Origin: Algoriphagus sp.
Lineage (GTDB): Bacteria > Bacteroidota > Bacteroidia > Cytophagales > Cyclobacteriaceae
Length of the DNA: 64,000 bases
Reading direction: 5' to 3'
NCBI RefSeq assembly: GCF_024305035.1
Contig: NZ_JAMWZB010000002.1
Span: 162,252-226,251, forward strand
A program made the translations under genes and the position numbers. Positions 53,190-64,000 of this stretch are shown here, piece after piece. How positions within the stretch are numbered: position 1 is the first letter of the stretch; each line of letters opens with the position of its first letter. Under the pieces are notes generated by a model, which worked only from the letters and a program-made list of their open reading frames with translations, made no database searches and was not told where the DNA came from.

Positions 53190-55754
53190 CTAATCCTTTT
53201 TTGATCGGTTGCTTACGAGTTGCTTGACCCATTTTTCGATCTCTACGGCATGGAAAACGACTAACCCCATTCCTGCACAGTAAATTAATTCCGTGAGATG
53301 AAGGGCTTCGGTATGAAATAATTGATTAAAAAAGGGAAGGTAAATCACCAGTAACTGAAGGGCTAAGGTTACCAAAACCGAACCCAAGAGGGGAGCATTA
53401 CCCAGCAGCCCCTGCCGAAACAAGAATGTTCGATCACTTCTTATTGCCATCACATGGCCTAGTTGGGAAAAGGCCAAAACCGTAAATACCATGGTCTGCC
53501 AATGCCCGTGGTTTCGAATTGCCCAGTATTGGGTGAACAGCGTTACTCCCGCCATAAGAATTCCTGCCCAAATGATGTGGACTCCCACGCCATCGGCAAA
53601 AAGGCTTTGCTGGGGTGGGCGAGGGGGGCGTCTCATGACGTCTTTTTCTTCCCGCTCTCCAGCTAATGCGAGGGCAGGCAAACCATCGGTGACCAAATTG
53701 ATCCAGAGAATATGAATAGGTAATAGCGGAATAGGTAATCCAAAAAGGGGAGCCATGGCAATCGTCCAGATTTCGGCTCCATTACAAGTCATGATGTATT
53801 TGATGAATTTGCGGATGTTGTCAAAAATTCGCCTTCCCTCTCGAATTGCCCGGATAATTGTGGCAAAGTTATCATCCAACAAAATCATATGAGCGGCCTC
53901 TTTACTCACATCAGTTCCCGTGATTCCCATGGCTACCCCGATGGTGCTCGCCTTAAGGGAAGGAGCATCATTAACTCCGTCCCCGGTCATGGCTACATAA
54001 TGTCCTTTTTTCTGTAAAGTTTTGACAATTCGTAGCTTTTGATCCGGTGCGACCCGGGCATAAACTGAGGTTTGCTCGATTTGATTTTCAAAGTCTTGAT
54101 CTGAAAGCTCAGTCAAAGCTTTCCCTGTCAAAATCAAATCTTTTTCTTGAAAAATACCTACTGCTGCAGCAATGGCTTTAGCAGTTTCAGGATGATCTCC
54201 GGTGATCATGACCGGTTTGATTCCTGCCGATTTACATTCCTGTATGGCTTGAGCTACTTCGGCTCGGGGAGGATCAATCATGCCAACCAGACCATAGTAT
54301 TCCAATTCATTCTCCAGTTCATTCCAACGGGTTTGTTCAGGCAGTTGATCGATCATCTTGCCTGCAAAAGCCAACACGCGTTCTCCTTCTGCTGCCCATT
54401 TCCTGGACGTGGAGGTGATTTTGGTTTCCAATGAAGGTTCAGAAAGAACTTGCACAATGGACTCAGTTGCTCCTTTGCACAAGATGAGCACTCGATCTCC
54501 TACTTGATGAAAAGTGCTCATTCGCTTTCGCTCCGAATCAAACGGGAGTTCCCCGATTCGGGGGAACTGTTTTTGAATTTTTTCTAATTCCATTCTTCCC
54601 CATTGGTCAAGCATGTATTGAACTAACGCTTTTTCAGTGGCTTCCCCGACCAAGTCACCTGTCTGGCTTATTTTGATATCATGGTTAAAGGCCAGGGCTA
54701 AGTAGAGATTGGGGGATCCATGCTGAATGGAAGGATTTTCGGAGTGTTCCTCTCGAAGGACTGCCATCTCATTTTTGGTCAAAGTGCCGGTTTTATCTGT
54801 ACAGATATAGGTGATTGAGCCGAGGCTTTCCACTGCGGGGAGTCGCCGAATCAAAGCTTCTTTTTTGGCTAACCGGGCAGCCCCAAGAGACAGCGCGATG
54901 GTGATCAAGGCCGGTAAGGCTTCGGGAATGGCTGCAACAGCCAAACTCACCGTGACCAAAAGTAGTGGGATTGGGTCTTCTCCCCTGAGAATCCCCAAGC
55001 CAAACAAAACCAGGCAAATCAGTAAAATCAGGTAGGAAATCACCTTACTGAATTTTTTCATTCGGTTTTGTAAGGGCGTTTCCGGTCGGTCTTGCTCCAG
55101 TAAATCGGCGATTTTTCCCAGTTGGGTATCCATCCCCGTTCGGAGCACTATCCCGGTGGCCCGTCCGTTGGTCATCAGGGTACCTTTGAAAAGTTGGAAA
55201 GGGCTGTTGATATCCGGTTCTGGTCTGACTTGTTGATGGGATTGTTTTTCGACCGGAATGGATTCTCCGGTTAATGAAGCCTCATCTACCTTTACCGAAA
55301 AAGCTTCCAACAAGTGGATATCCGAAGGAATCATATTGCCCGATTCCACTAAGATAATGTCTCCGGGAACCAATTCGGTGGAGGCAACCTGTAATTGCTT
55401 TCCCTCTCTACGAACCTTACACTGAACCTCGCTCATATTTTTGAGGGATTCCAATGCCTTTTCAGCGCGGTATTCTTGGATAAAACCCATTACCGCATTG
55501 AGAAAGACAATGACCAGTATGATGATACTATCGGTTAGGTCACCGGCTAGCCCCGAAATGAGAGCCGCAATCAAAAGTATCCCAATCATAAAATCTTGAA
55601 ACTGGGCTAAAAATTGCCTCCAAGCAGGTTTCTTTTTCCTTTCCTTTAAGGTGTTTTTTCCAAAAATAGCTTGACGCGCAGTAACTTCCTCTTGGCTGAG
55701 TCCCGTATTTTCGAGGGTTTGTAAGAATGGAGAAAAATCTGAATTTGAGCTCAT
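53190..55754 (-). CDS. P-type calcium/cation ATPase (P2-type)
   Basis: An 854-residue ATP-driven ion pump. The phosphorylated aspartate is D320 in CTDKTGTLTKNEM; the actuator motif is LTGESIPVE, and the hinge is TGDGVNDAPSLKASTIGVAMG. Helix 4 carries AAIPEALPALITIAL (P-E-A-L-P), and helix 6 carries NLVTDGLPALALAGE; these fit P2-type calcium or sodium pumps rather than heavy-metal pumps. The N-terminal domain begins with SQEEVTARQAIFGKNTL, as in PMR1/SERCA-like proteins. It is in the same orientation as the permease downstream. A TATTTTTG box stands upstream at 55772. Confidence 0.92.
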   Translation of the reverse strand: MSSNSDFSPFLQTLENTGLSQEEVTARQAIFGKNTLKERKKKPAWRQFLAQFQDFMIGILLIAALISGLAGDLTDSIIILVIVFLNAVMGFIQEYRAEKALESLKNMSEVQCKVRREGKQLQVASTELVPGDIILVESGNMIPSDIHLLEAFSVKVDEASLTGESIPVEKQSHQQVRPEPDINSPFQLFKGTLMTNGRATGIVLRTGMDTQLGKIADLLEQDRPETPLQNRMKKFSKVISYLILLICLVLFGLGILRGEDPIPLLLVTVSLAVAAIPEALPALITIALSLGAARLAKKEALIRRLPAVESLGSITYICTDKTGTLTKNEMAVLREEHSENPSIQHGSPNLYLALAFNHDIKISQTGDLVGEATEKALVQYMLDQWGRMELEKIQKQFPRIGELPFDSERKRMSTFHQVGDRVLILCKGATESIVQVLSEPSLETKITSTSRKWAAEGERVLAFAGKMIDQLPEQTRWNELENELEYYGLVGMIDPPRAEVAQAIQECKSAGIKPVMITGDHPETAKAIAAAVGIFQEKDLILTGKALTELSDQDFENQIEQTSVYARVAPDQKLRIVKTLQKKGHYVAMTGDGVNDAPSLKASTIGVAMGITGTDVSKEAAHMILLDDNFATIIRAIREGRRIFDNIRKFIKYIMTCNGAEIWTIAMAPLFGLPIPLLPIHILWINLVTDGLPALALAGEREEKDVMRRPPRPPQQSLFADGVGVHIIWAGILMAGVTLFTQYWAIRNHGHWQTMVFTVLAFSQLGHVMAIRSDRTFLFRQGLLGNAPLLGSVLVTLALQLLVIYLPFFNQLFHTEALHLTELIYCAGMGLVVFHAVEIEKWVKQLVSNRSKKD

Positions 55755-55771
55755 TGGTGTAAGATACAGCT

Positions 55772-55779
55772 CAAAAATA
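55772..55779 (-). promoter_or_regulatory. Possible -7 element of the P-type ATPase gene
   Basis: Minus strand TATTTTTG, an exact TAnnTTTG, 18 bases before the ATG and in the same GGTATTTTTGA context as the one at 63087. Confidence 0.4.
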
Positions 55780-55810
55780 CCATTCTAGCCGAACTCAAGA
55801 ATCTTTTGGT

Positions 55811-58219
55811 CTAAAAATTATAGCTCAGCGAAATTAGGATATTCCTTCCAGCACCGGAAATGCCCGAGCTGTAAGGCCGATAGCGTTGATCGGTGATGTT
55901 TTCGATTCCAACCAGAGTGTGTATGGTTTTATAAATCGGATAGCTCACTTTAAAATTGGCGGTGTACCAGGCAGGGGAGTAGTTGTTTCCGTTTTGATCT
56001 TTGGCATAAATTTCATCTTTGTTTCGCTCTTCAATGGCTAGATGTTCAAAACTTTGCTCTCCTTGGTACTGGAAATATAGCTGGGCGGTTAACCCCTTTT
56101 TTTGGTACTCCAACCTACTTAGCCCAAAAAAAGGTGCCGCATGACGGGAAGGACTGAGGCTTCCATCGCTAAGTTCTTCTTTTCCTTGCTGGTAATTCAA
56201 ATCTGTGAAGAATTTCAAGGTTCTGGAAATGCGCATTTCCATTCCCATTTGAAGGCCAAAAACACGTGCTTGTGCCGCATTCTGGATGGCTTGAACTTGA
56301 CTCAACTCCCCCTGGTATCGAATACTGTCTGCACCATTCAAGCTGAAATTTCTTCGAACCAACGCGTCATCCAAAATCGTGTAATATGCACTGAAGTCAA
56401 CTTTGACAAAATCCCTGAACTTTTTAGCAAAGCCAAGGTCCACACTGTAGGCGTATTCAGGCCTTAAATTGGGATTGGGCACGGTTACTGACCCAGGCTC
56501 GGAGTCAAAAACCTTTCCCAAGTCGTCCACATTTGGCGCTCGGAACGCAGTTCCGAAGTTACCCTGAACGACCCAATCCGAATTCGGTCGGATGGCCACT
56601 CCAAGGCTTCCGGTGAGAGCTCCTTCGTTTAGTTCGCTTTCCTCAAAAGGGAAGGAATAAAATTCATCCGAGAAGGTGGCCGAAATTTGATTTCTACTGT
56701 AGCGCAGTCCTGCTTGAAGGTTTGCTTTTTGAGAAAGACCAAATTCTTCGTTGAGGTAAATTCCCCAGGTGTACCAATCGGCAGCCGGGTACCTGGCAGG
56801 ACCTGCTTGGACTTGTCCGGTTTCGATTTGCTGGGTCATTCCTGTAGATTCTACCTTATTTTTGACCCATTCAATTCCGTAACTTACCGTGTGTTTTTCA
56901 TCGATTAGTTTTTGAAAATCCCAATTGATCGAAACAGCATCCACATGTTCTTCCTGAATGGTTCGTAGTGGGTCTTGGAAGCTGCGATCTATTCTGCTTT
57001 CCTCAAAAACCTGATGGGCGATTTTTAAACTCATCTGATCAACTAATCGAAGATCGGCGGTATGTTTTACCTGAAGAAGATTCAATTGCCAGACTTGTGG
57101 GCCGTAATTCCATTCCGCATAGCGAGGAAGGCTATTTCGGGTCCGGTTATGCCGATCATATCTGCCATAGGGAGAAGTTTGAGATCGGTGAAAACCATAG
57201 TCAAAATCCCAGGAAGCATTGGGTTTGAAGCGAATTTTTTGCATCACATTGTATTGAGAATATGCCGAGGGAATCTGCTTTAATCTCCCTTTTTCTTGGG
57301 CAACAATCTGATCAATCCCATTGAGACGCTTGACATGAAATGGCTTCAAGTAATCATCGGGCCCATTTTTTCCCTGCCGGAGGTGATCGTAATCCCAATT
57401 GGAAAAGCTAGTGAGCAAGGCCCATTTTTTCCAGCCTAAGTTTAAGTCGGCATGAATGGTTTTTTCCTGGTTGGAAGAAGAATATCGACTGTTGAGTTTT
57501 CCAGAAACCAAAAAATTCTTCTCCCCAGAAAAGGTTGGTTTTTGTGTTTGAAAACTCATCACCCCACCAATTGCATCACTTCCATAAATAACTGATCCGG
57601 GACCAAAAAGCACTTCGGTTTGGTCTAGGATAAAAGGATCCAGATTGATCACATTTTGGATATTTCCTCCACGGAAAATTGCTGAATTCATGCGAACCCC
57701 GTCCACTACATAAAGCAAACGATTGGTTGCAAACCCCCGTATCATGGGGCTTCCCCCACCTTGTTGACTTTTTTGAATGTAAACTTTGCCGGATATCCCC
57801 AGCAAATCCGCAGCCGTTTGAGGATTTTGAAAAGCGATGCGTTCTTTGGAAATCGTGCTGATTTTTATGGGTAAATTGGCCGACTGCTGATTCCATTTTG
57901 TGCCTGAGATGACTATTTCGCTGAGCTGGAGATTGGTTGGGACAAGGGCAATGCGAAAATTTTGGCTTTTCAGTTCAGTAAAGGAGCGCTGCACTGTTTC
58001 ATATCCCATCAGACTGATTAAAATTGACTTTGACCCGACAAAGGGGGCCATATCCACCTCTCCGGATTCATTTGAGAGGGAGATCAGCTCGGAGGATGGA
58101 TTAATTAAAGTCACTTGTTGAAGTGGCTCGCCGGTTTTTTGGTCTGTAATTTTTAGCATTTGGGCAGGAGCATAACCCACCCACCCAAGCATGCACAAGA
58201 GCATGAATAGTATTTTCAT
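55811..58219 (-). CDS. TonB-dependent outer-membrane receptor
   Basis: An 802-residue outer-membrane receptor. A signal peptide (about 1-19, ending APAQ) is followed by a carboxypeptidase-like beta domain (about 21-95, ITDQKTGEPLQQVTLINPSS), the TonB box region LSEIVISGTKWNQ (about 98), the plug (about 115-230, GSPMIRGFATNRLLYVVDGVRMN and NVINLDPFILDQTEVLFGPGSVIYGSDAIGG) and a barrel that ends ISLSYNF. The plug text with NAIFRGGNIQN-like SAIFRGGNIQNVINLDPF and the RYRPYSSGISGAGRNILISL ending resembles the haemoglobin/haem receptor group, so iron or haem is a reasonable guess, not proven. It depends on TonB, two of which are at 17127 and 17949. Confidence 0.9.
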   Translation of the reverse strand: MKILFMLLCMLGWVGYAPAQMLKITDQKTGEPLQQVTLINPSSELISLSNESGEVDMAPFVGSKSILISLMGYETVQRSFTELKSQNFRIALVPTNLQLSEIVISGTKWNQQSANLPIKISTISKERIAFQNPQTAADLLGISGKVYIQKSQQGGGSPMIRGFATNRLLYVVDGVRMNSAIFRGGNIQNVINLDPFILDQTEVLFGPGSVIYGSDAIGGVMSFQTQKPTFSGEKNFLVSGKLNSRYSSSNQEKTIHADLNLGWKKWALLTSFSNWDYDHLRQGKNGPDDYLKPFHVKRLNGIDQIVAQEKGRLKQIPSAYSQYNVMQKIRFKPNASWDFDYGFHRSQTSPYGRYDRHNRTRNSLPRYAEWNYGPQVWQLNLLQVKHTADLRLVDQMSLKIAHQVFEESRIDRSFQDPLRTIQEEHVDAVSINWDFQKLIDEKHTVSYGIEWVKNKVESTGMTQQIETGQVQAGPARYPAADWYTWGIYLNEEFGLSQKANLQAGLRYSRNQISATFSDEFYSFPFEESELNEGALTGSLGVAIRPNSDWVVQGNFGTAFRAPNVDDLGKVFDSEPGSVTVPNPNLRPEYAYSVDLGFAKKFRDFVKVDFSAYYTILDDALVRRNFSLNGADSIRYQGELSQVQAIQNAAQARVFGLQMGMEMRISRTLKFFTDLNYQQGKEELSDGSLSPSRHAAPFFGLSRLEYQKKGLTAQLYFQYQGEQSFEHLAIEERNKDEIYAKDQNGNNYSPAWYTANFKVSYPIYKTIHTLVGIENITDQRYRPYSSGISGAGRNILISLSYNF

Positions 58220-58310
58220 GAGAATGAAGGGATAAATCCGATACGTTAGGATAGGCGCAGGTATGACTTTTCGAAGAATATACTCAAAAAAGCTCCACTG
58301 CAGATTGGAT

Positions 58311-58844
58311 TTACCTAGGAGAATTTGGAGGTGGAGTAGGAGGTGAGTATTGGCGCTGAGAAAGGGGGATGGTTGGATTTGAATTGGCTTTACTCAAGGG
58401 AGAATAAGCAGGATTGGCCGTCCAGTTTTCGCTAGAAGACTGAAAGAGCTGGAAATGGAAATCTGTGATTGTGGGTTGATCCTCACAGGGCTCCTCACCG
58501 AGATCACCTTGAAGAAGGTGGGCCAGTTTCAGTTTAAGCTCAGTTTCCTCATGGTCGGCATAAACCCTAAGCTCGATTAGCCCGTCAACGGTCCGACGTT
58601 CGATGACATCGTACATTTGCCCTTCGTACTCAAATTCCCGATCATGTTCCCACCGGAGGTTTTCTTGAATTTCTTTTGGGGTAAATTGAAAAGTTAGAAT
58701 TCGTTCGCGATCAAAGCCTTCCTCGTATTTTTTTTCCACCGATTCCCGAACTGTTACCAATTGGGATTTTAGCACCAAAAACAGGAGTAACACTGGAGCA
58801 ATCAGTGCCAAAAGAAAAATAATGCCGTAGATTTTCTTTTTCAA
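58311..58844 (-). CDS. Hypothetical membrane-anchored protein
   Basis: A 177-residue protein that I do not recognise. It has one N-terminal membrane helix (about residues 6-26, IFLLALIAPVLLLFLVLK) and a mainly charged periplasmic part ending in a Ser/Pro-rich tail (SPPTPPPNSPR). The periplasmic half has a conserved-looking strand series (EGQMYDVIERRTVDGLIELRVYADHEE) and one Cys (EPCEDQP). The frame begins with TTG at 58842-58844 and no nearby ATG exists in frame. Its 91-base gap to the receptor gene at 58219 suggests a shared transcript, which hints at a role in the same uptake, but this is only position-based. Confidence 0.6.
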   Translation of the reverse strand: MKKKIYGIIFLLALIAPVLLLFLVLKSQLVTVRESVEKKYEEGFDRERILTFQFTPKEIQENLRWEHDREFEYEGQMYDVIERRTVDGLIELRVYADHEETELKLKLAHLLQGDLGEEPCEDQPTITDFHFQLFQSSSENWTANPAYSPLSKANSNPTIPLSQRQYSPPTPPPNSPR

Positions 58845-58988
58845 AAGTAGTCAGTTCTAGGTAATCAAGGAATGAAATTGAAAAAAAACGAATCGAAAAC
58901 CAGCGAATTTGACATGCTTTGTTAAAAAATGATTTTAGCGGAAGGATGGTGAATTGAAAGGCAAAAGGTCACAGTTCAGCATTAATCC

Positions 58989-60320
58989 TTAACCGAACAC
59001 TAGGGTAAAAATAAAAATGATCCCGATGGCCGTCCAGCCCATAATCAGCGTACCCAAGCTATGGGATTGATTTCCCTGACGAATGCTCATGCCCGAAAGC
59101 TGGGTCACTACCCAATAGGCGCTGTCATTGGCATGGGATATCCCCAAGGATCCTGCACCGATGGCTAATGCGGCAAACACCCTCATTAAATCGGTATCTA
59201 ATCCTAATGGGGATAAAATCGGAGCAACGATCGAGGCGGTGGTAATCATAGCCACCGTGGTTGACCCTTGAGCAGTTTTCAGTGCAAAGGCGATCAAAAA
59301 GGGTAGAAAAATCCCCCAATTGGCATCTCTCATGCCCATGCTGACCAGTTCGCCAACTCCGGAATTTTGAAGCATTTTTCCAAATACCCCACCTGCTCCA
59401 GTAATAAATATAACCGGAGCGGCAAGTTGAAGAGCTTCTCCTAACCATCCGCTGGCTGCCAGCATTTTTCGATCAAATTTTTTAGGTAAGCTAAAAGATA
59501 AACAAGCACCGATGAGCAAGGCAATCACCGGAGAGCCAAGGAATAAAATCAGGTGTTGAAAATCACCTTTCCCAAATGGAGCAGCGGGATAATTGGCGAT
59601 TGAGGCCAGAATTATCAAGAATAAAGGAAGTAGAATCGGCAAAAACGCATGAAAAGTCGAGGGGAATTTAGCAGCATCCAACTTTTCTTCCTGGATTACC
59701 AGAGTTGGCTTTAAGTTGATTTTACAGACCCATCGGTTGACAAATAAGTAAGCAGGGATCAAGGTTAAAAGGGAAACGATCATACCCCAAAAAATCATTT
59801 GCGCCAGATCTGCACCCAGAATCCCCGCAGTGGCTATGGGGCCGGGAGTAGGTGGAACCAGGGAATGGCTGCACATGGCCCCGAGCGAAAGGGCGACGAT
59901 GGTGGCTGCATATGATTTTGAACTCTTGAGTGCAAGCGATTTGGCTATTGGGTTCATCATAATGATGGTCGAATCTCCAAAGACAGGAATCGATAAAACG
60001 TACCCCCCCAACATCATGGTGAGATTGACCGATTTTTTACCAATCCAAGCTAAAATCTGCTCAGCAATGACTAGGGCTCCACCGGTTTTTTCCAGAAAGG
60101 TCCCTAAAATCACGCCAAATAAGATGAGTAATCCCACCGAGCCCAATACCCCGCCAAAGCCCTCTGTGATGGATTGTAAAATCAATTCTGCACCCATTCC
60201 AGTCACTAATCCATAAAAAATTGCACCGACAAAAAGTGCTAAAAAGGGATGGATGTCATACTTGATAATGGCCAAAAGGATCAAGGCCAATATGGCTAAG
60301 ATGGAAAAAACAAGTAGCAT
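58989..60320 (-). CDS. GntP-family permease
   Basis: A 443-residue inner-membrane secondary transporter of the GntP group (gluconate or related sugar acids, with protons). It has about 12 helices and the family's GVILGTFLEKTGGALVIAE, YVLSIPVFGDSTIIMMNPIA, GAMCSHSLVPPTPGPIATAGILGADL and GSLGISHANDSAYWVV. The substrate is not given by sequence. It is divergent from katG with 378 bases between their starts. Confidence 0.92.
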   Translation of the reverse strand: MLLVFSILAILALILLAIIKYDIHPFLALFVGAIFYGLVTGMGAELILQSITEGFGGVLGSVGLLILFGVILGTFLEKTGGALVIAEQILAWIGKKSVNLTMMLGGYVLSIPVFGDSTIIMMNPIAKSLALKSSKSYAATIVALSLGAMCSHSLVPPTPGPIATAGILGADLAQMIFWGMIVSLLTLIPAYLFVNRWVCKINLKPTLVIQEEKLDAAKFPSTFHAFLPILLPLFLIILASIANYPAAPFGKGDFQHLILFLGSPVIALLIGACLSFSLPKKFDRKMLAASGWLGEALQLAAPVIFITGAGGVFGKMLQNSGVGELVSMGMRDANWGIFLPFLIAFALKTAQGSTTVAMITTASIVAPILSPLGLDTDLMRVFAALAIGAGSLGISHANDSAYWVVTQLSGMSIRQGNQSHSLGTLIMGWTAIGIIFIFTLVFG

Positions 60321-60373
60321 AATAGGCAGGATAAGTTGGGTTTGAAAGGAGTAATATGTTTAAAAATTCTCAA

Positions 60374-60396
60374 AAATGAGCATGTGTTGCTCATTT
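60374..60396. promoter_or_regulatory. 9-bp perfect inverted repeat upstream of gntP and katG
   Basis: AAATGAGCA (60374-60382), five bases, then TGCTCATTT (60388-60396). It lies 54 bases before the gntP start and 303 before katG. It is shaped like a dimeric regulator site; it partly overlaps a possible gntP -7 element (CATTTTTG on the minus strand, one mismatch). Confidence 0.45.
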
Positions 60397-60623
60397 AAAT
60401 CACTGCAGGAAGCAATGGGCGTCTTTCCAAAGGGAAGAAATGAAAATGAGTGAAAAAATAAGTACTTGGAATTTTTAGCATTGGGATTCGCCTCCCGGTT
60501 TATGTCGCAGCGATGAAAGGTAAGTTTCTGATAAATATCACCTTTTCTATTCCTTGATTTTGTAGTAATTTAATCCATCGATGTAGCGCAAAAGATCCAT
60601 AGTTTTTATCTATTGGATTTTTG

Positions 60624-60654
60624 TTTCAATCAATAAAAAATATTGCTAACTTCG
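60624..60654 (+). promoter_or_regulatory. Candidate promoter of katG
   Basis: TTTC (60624-60627), 19 bases, then TAACTTCG (60647-60654): each half is one base from TTTG and TAnnTTTG and the spacing is right. It lies 45 bases before the katG ATG. Confidence 0.4.
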
Positions 60655-60680
60655 AAGTTGAAAAAGAGATTAAACTTTAA

Positions 60681-62966
<2,286 letters not shown>

Positions 62967-62987
62967 TTCAGGCTAAGTTACCTATTG

Positions 62988-63019
62988 AAAAGGCAGTCTG
63001 GAAACGGGCTGCCTTTTTT
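62988..63019 (+). terminator. Rho-independent terminator after katG
   Basis: An 11-bp stem (62988-62998 with 63007-63017, one wobble) and an eight-base loop end in a run of T. It starts 22 bases after the katG stop. Confidence 0.9.
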
Positions 63020-63086
63020 AGGGATAATTCCCAGGGAGAGATCCTTAGGTTGTCAAATGAACCCTACCCAGTTCGGAAGAAAGAGG

Positions 63087-63094
63087 TATTTTTG
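63087..63094 (+). promoter_or_regulatory. Possible -7 element of the small membrane protein gene
   Basis: TATTTTTG, an exact TAnnTTTG, 27 bases before the ATG at 63121. The upstream half is missing. Confidence 0.4.
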
Positions 63095-63120
63095 AACTTT
63101 CCGTGAGAAGATAAAAAACC

Positions 63121-63594
63121 ATGAGCCTCCTTTTTTCCATTTCATTTTCCATCTCAATGACTTTTACCTCGATGATTTTCGGGTTTTTGGTCAATGAGAA
63201 GATTAAACGAATGGATTTTTACCCTCGCATCACCCAGTGGGATTTGATCAAAGATGAGCGGATCAATCAGTGGATTGGAGTGGAGGTGATGAAGTTTTTG
63301 GTTACAAAAACGTTTTGGAGAAATCTCAATACCAAACTCAAACTTGTGGGAAAGCCGAGCGTGCAGGATTTGACTTCATTAAAGGAAGAAATGACCCATG
63401 CCGAAATCAGTCATTGGATTGGGTTTTTAGCCGTTTTTCTTGTTTCAGTTGGTTTTTTGATCAACCAAAACTATCAAATAGGCCTGGTGCTTTTACTAAT
63501 GAACAGCATTTTCAATTTGTACCCGAGCCTGCTTCAACAACAAAACAAACGAAGGATCAATCGAATTATTGGGCAGGTTAACTCAAAAAAATAG
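63121..63594 (+). CDS. Small membrane protein, CrtO-like
   Basis: A 157-residue inner-membrane protein with a helix at the N-terminus (LLFSISFSISMTFTSMIFGFLV), two helices after about residue 98 (IGFLAVFLVSVGFLI and QIGLVLLLMNSIFNLYP) and a basic tail. The pattern EMTHAEISHWIGFL followed by NLYPSLLQQQNKRRI is reminiscent of the glycosyl-4,4-diaponeurosporenoate acyltransferase (CrtO)-like family and its uncharacterised Bacteroidota relatives. The similarity is weak, so function is open. Its TAG stop is followed at once by CAGGG, which may be the end of the insertion sequence to its right. Confidence 0.6.
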   Translation: MSLLFSISFSISMTFTSMIFGFLVNEKIKRMDFYPRITQWDLIKDERINQWIGVEVMKFLVTKTFWRNLNTKLKLVGKPSVQDLTSLKEEMTHAEISHWIGFLAVFLVSVGFLINQNYQIGLVLLLMNSIFNLYPSLLQQQNKRRINRIIGQVNSKK

Positions 63595-64000
63595 CAGGGA
63601 AATCGCTTTTAGATTTTCAGGACTTTAGATCGGTACTCATCATCCAGAGCGGCGAGTAGTCTTTTTGAAGGCTTACTTTTCTTAGTTGATTTTTCCTGTT
63701 CGAGTAAGGAGAGCGCCATTTTGGTGATGATGTTGAAATTTAGTGCCGAGTGTTCAGTTTTTTTGAGGGAGGCATCTTCTTTGAAAATGACATCCAGACT
63801 CCAATGGAGCTTGTTTTCCACAGCCCAGTGACTTCTGATGGCTTGACTGATCACTTGTGGATCAGCGGGTAATGAAGTGATGTAATATCTGATTTCACTG
63901 GTTAGTTTTCCGGTCTGTTTGATGGTTCTTTCCGAGCTTAGCCTGACCACAGTTTTCAGCCCCGGCCACTGGAGTCTGTCATCCAAGAAATCCAACTGGT
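63595..64000 (-). mobile_element. ISAs1-family insertion sequence (partial)
   Basis: The right part of the window holds the downstream end of an ISAs1-type element whose transposase runs off the edge. The element probably ends at 63595, where CAGGG follows the preceding gene's stop; CAGGG-type termini occur in this family. The other end and any target duplication are beyond the window. Confidence 0.55.
63609..64000 (-). CDS. ISAs1-family transposase (C-terminal part)
   Basis: The minus strand is open from the window edge to a stop at 63609, giving about 129 residues that are the C-terminal end of an ISAs1/H-repeat-type DDE transposase. The hallmark RSHWAVENKLHWSLDVIFKED is seen, followed by ALNFNIITKMALSLLEQE and a basic tail. 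The ISAs1 DDE core continues upstream of the edge. No disruption is seen in this part. It could be active if the missing part is intact. Confidence 0.88.
   Translation of the reverse strand, partial: QLDFLDDRLQWPGLKTVVRLSSERTIKQTGKLTSEIRYYITSLPADPQVISQAIRSHWAVENKLHWSLDVIFKEDASLKKTEHSALNFNIITKMALSLLEQEKSTKKSKPSKRLLAALDDEYRSKVLKI

Noticed and set aside
58220..58310. Possible riboswitch before the TonB receptor (cobalamin type considered)
   Set aside because: Only 91 bases and no conserved box or pseudoknot elements visible.

Overview
The window looks like chromosomal DNA of a gliding-type Bacteroidota, most likely Cytophagales/Cyclobacteriaceae (Algoriphagus-like). This is inferred from type IX secretion genes (sprA, porU, porV), Bacteroidota-only lipoprotein families (DUF4292, DUF4837), a SusC-like/TonB-dependent receptor, two TonB proteins, and promoters of the Bacteroidota form TTTG-N19-TAnnTTTG. 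Base composition looks even throughout, and almost all of the window is ordinary core genome, densely coded, with many genes overlapping by 1 to 8 bases.

Layout. 1-431 is a truncated YigZ/IMPACT gene. 551-2830 is a small cell-surface sugar operon (FdtA-like ketoisomerase, FemAB/GNAT-like protein, GT2 glycosyltransferase with a G9 tract). 2827-9905 is a tightly coupled minus-strand operon: metallo-hydrolase, pssA, porU, porV and an M16-like pseudoprotease. Divergent from it, 9961-15225 holds an FAD oxidoreductase, a large TolB-like/outer-membrane fusion protein and yicC. 15283-40068 is a long minus-strand series: enoyl-CoA hydratase, flippase, TPR protein, DUF4292 lipoprotein, EnvC-like activator, tatA, gatA, lytic transglycosylase, DUF4837 lipoprotein, maeB, ruvA, sprA, gcvH, vanZ-like, two tonB genes and a D-aminoacylase-like lipoprotein. 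40272-46791 is plus-strand: isocitrate dehydrogenase, a GT4/aminotransferase pair, a gene-poor island and a DUF819 permease. 46968-50274 is pta-ackA. 50297-60320 returns to the minus strand (ogt, cation efflux, APC permease, P-type ATPase, TonB receptor, small membrane protein, GntP permease). katG, a small membrane protein and the end of an ISAs1-family insertion sequence close the window.

How the genes work together. PorU, PorV and SprA are respectively the sortase, shuttle and translocon of type IX secretion; the two TonB proteins and the receptor deal with outer-membrane uptake. MltD-like, EnvC-like, VanZ-like and the FemAB-like protein point to envelope maintenance. MaeB, Icd, Pta, AckA and GcvH are central carbon metabolism.

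The least expected content is in 44205-45657. There I find a decayed ParE/RelE-type toxin-antitoxin pair (44273-44752) that carries stop codons and a frameshift but is clearly readable, and beside it an extremely hydrophilic, disordered 125-residue ORF. Other points of interest are the G9 tract in the glycosyltransferase, the catalytically dead M16 protein locked into the por operon, the pseudo-protease/PD40/Omp85-like fusion protein at 11029-14328, and a 76-bp inverted-repeat element at 17043-17118. I found no CRISPR array, tRNA, rRNA or complete mobile element.
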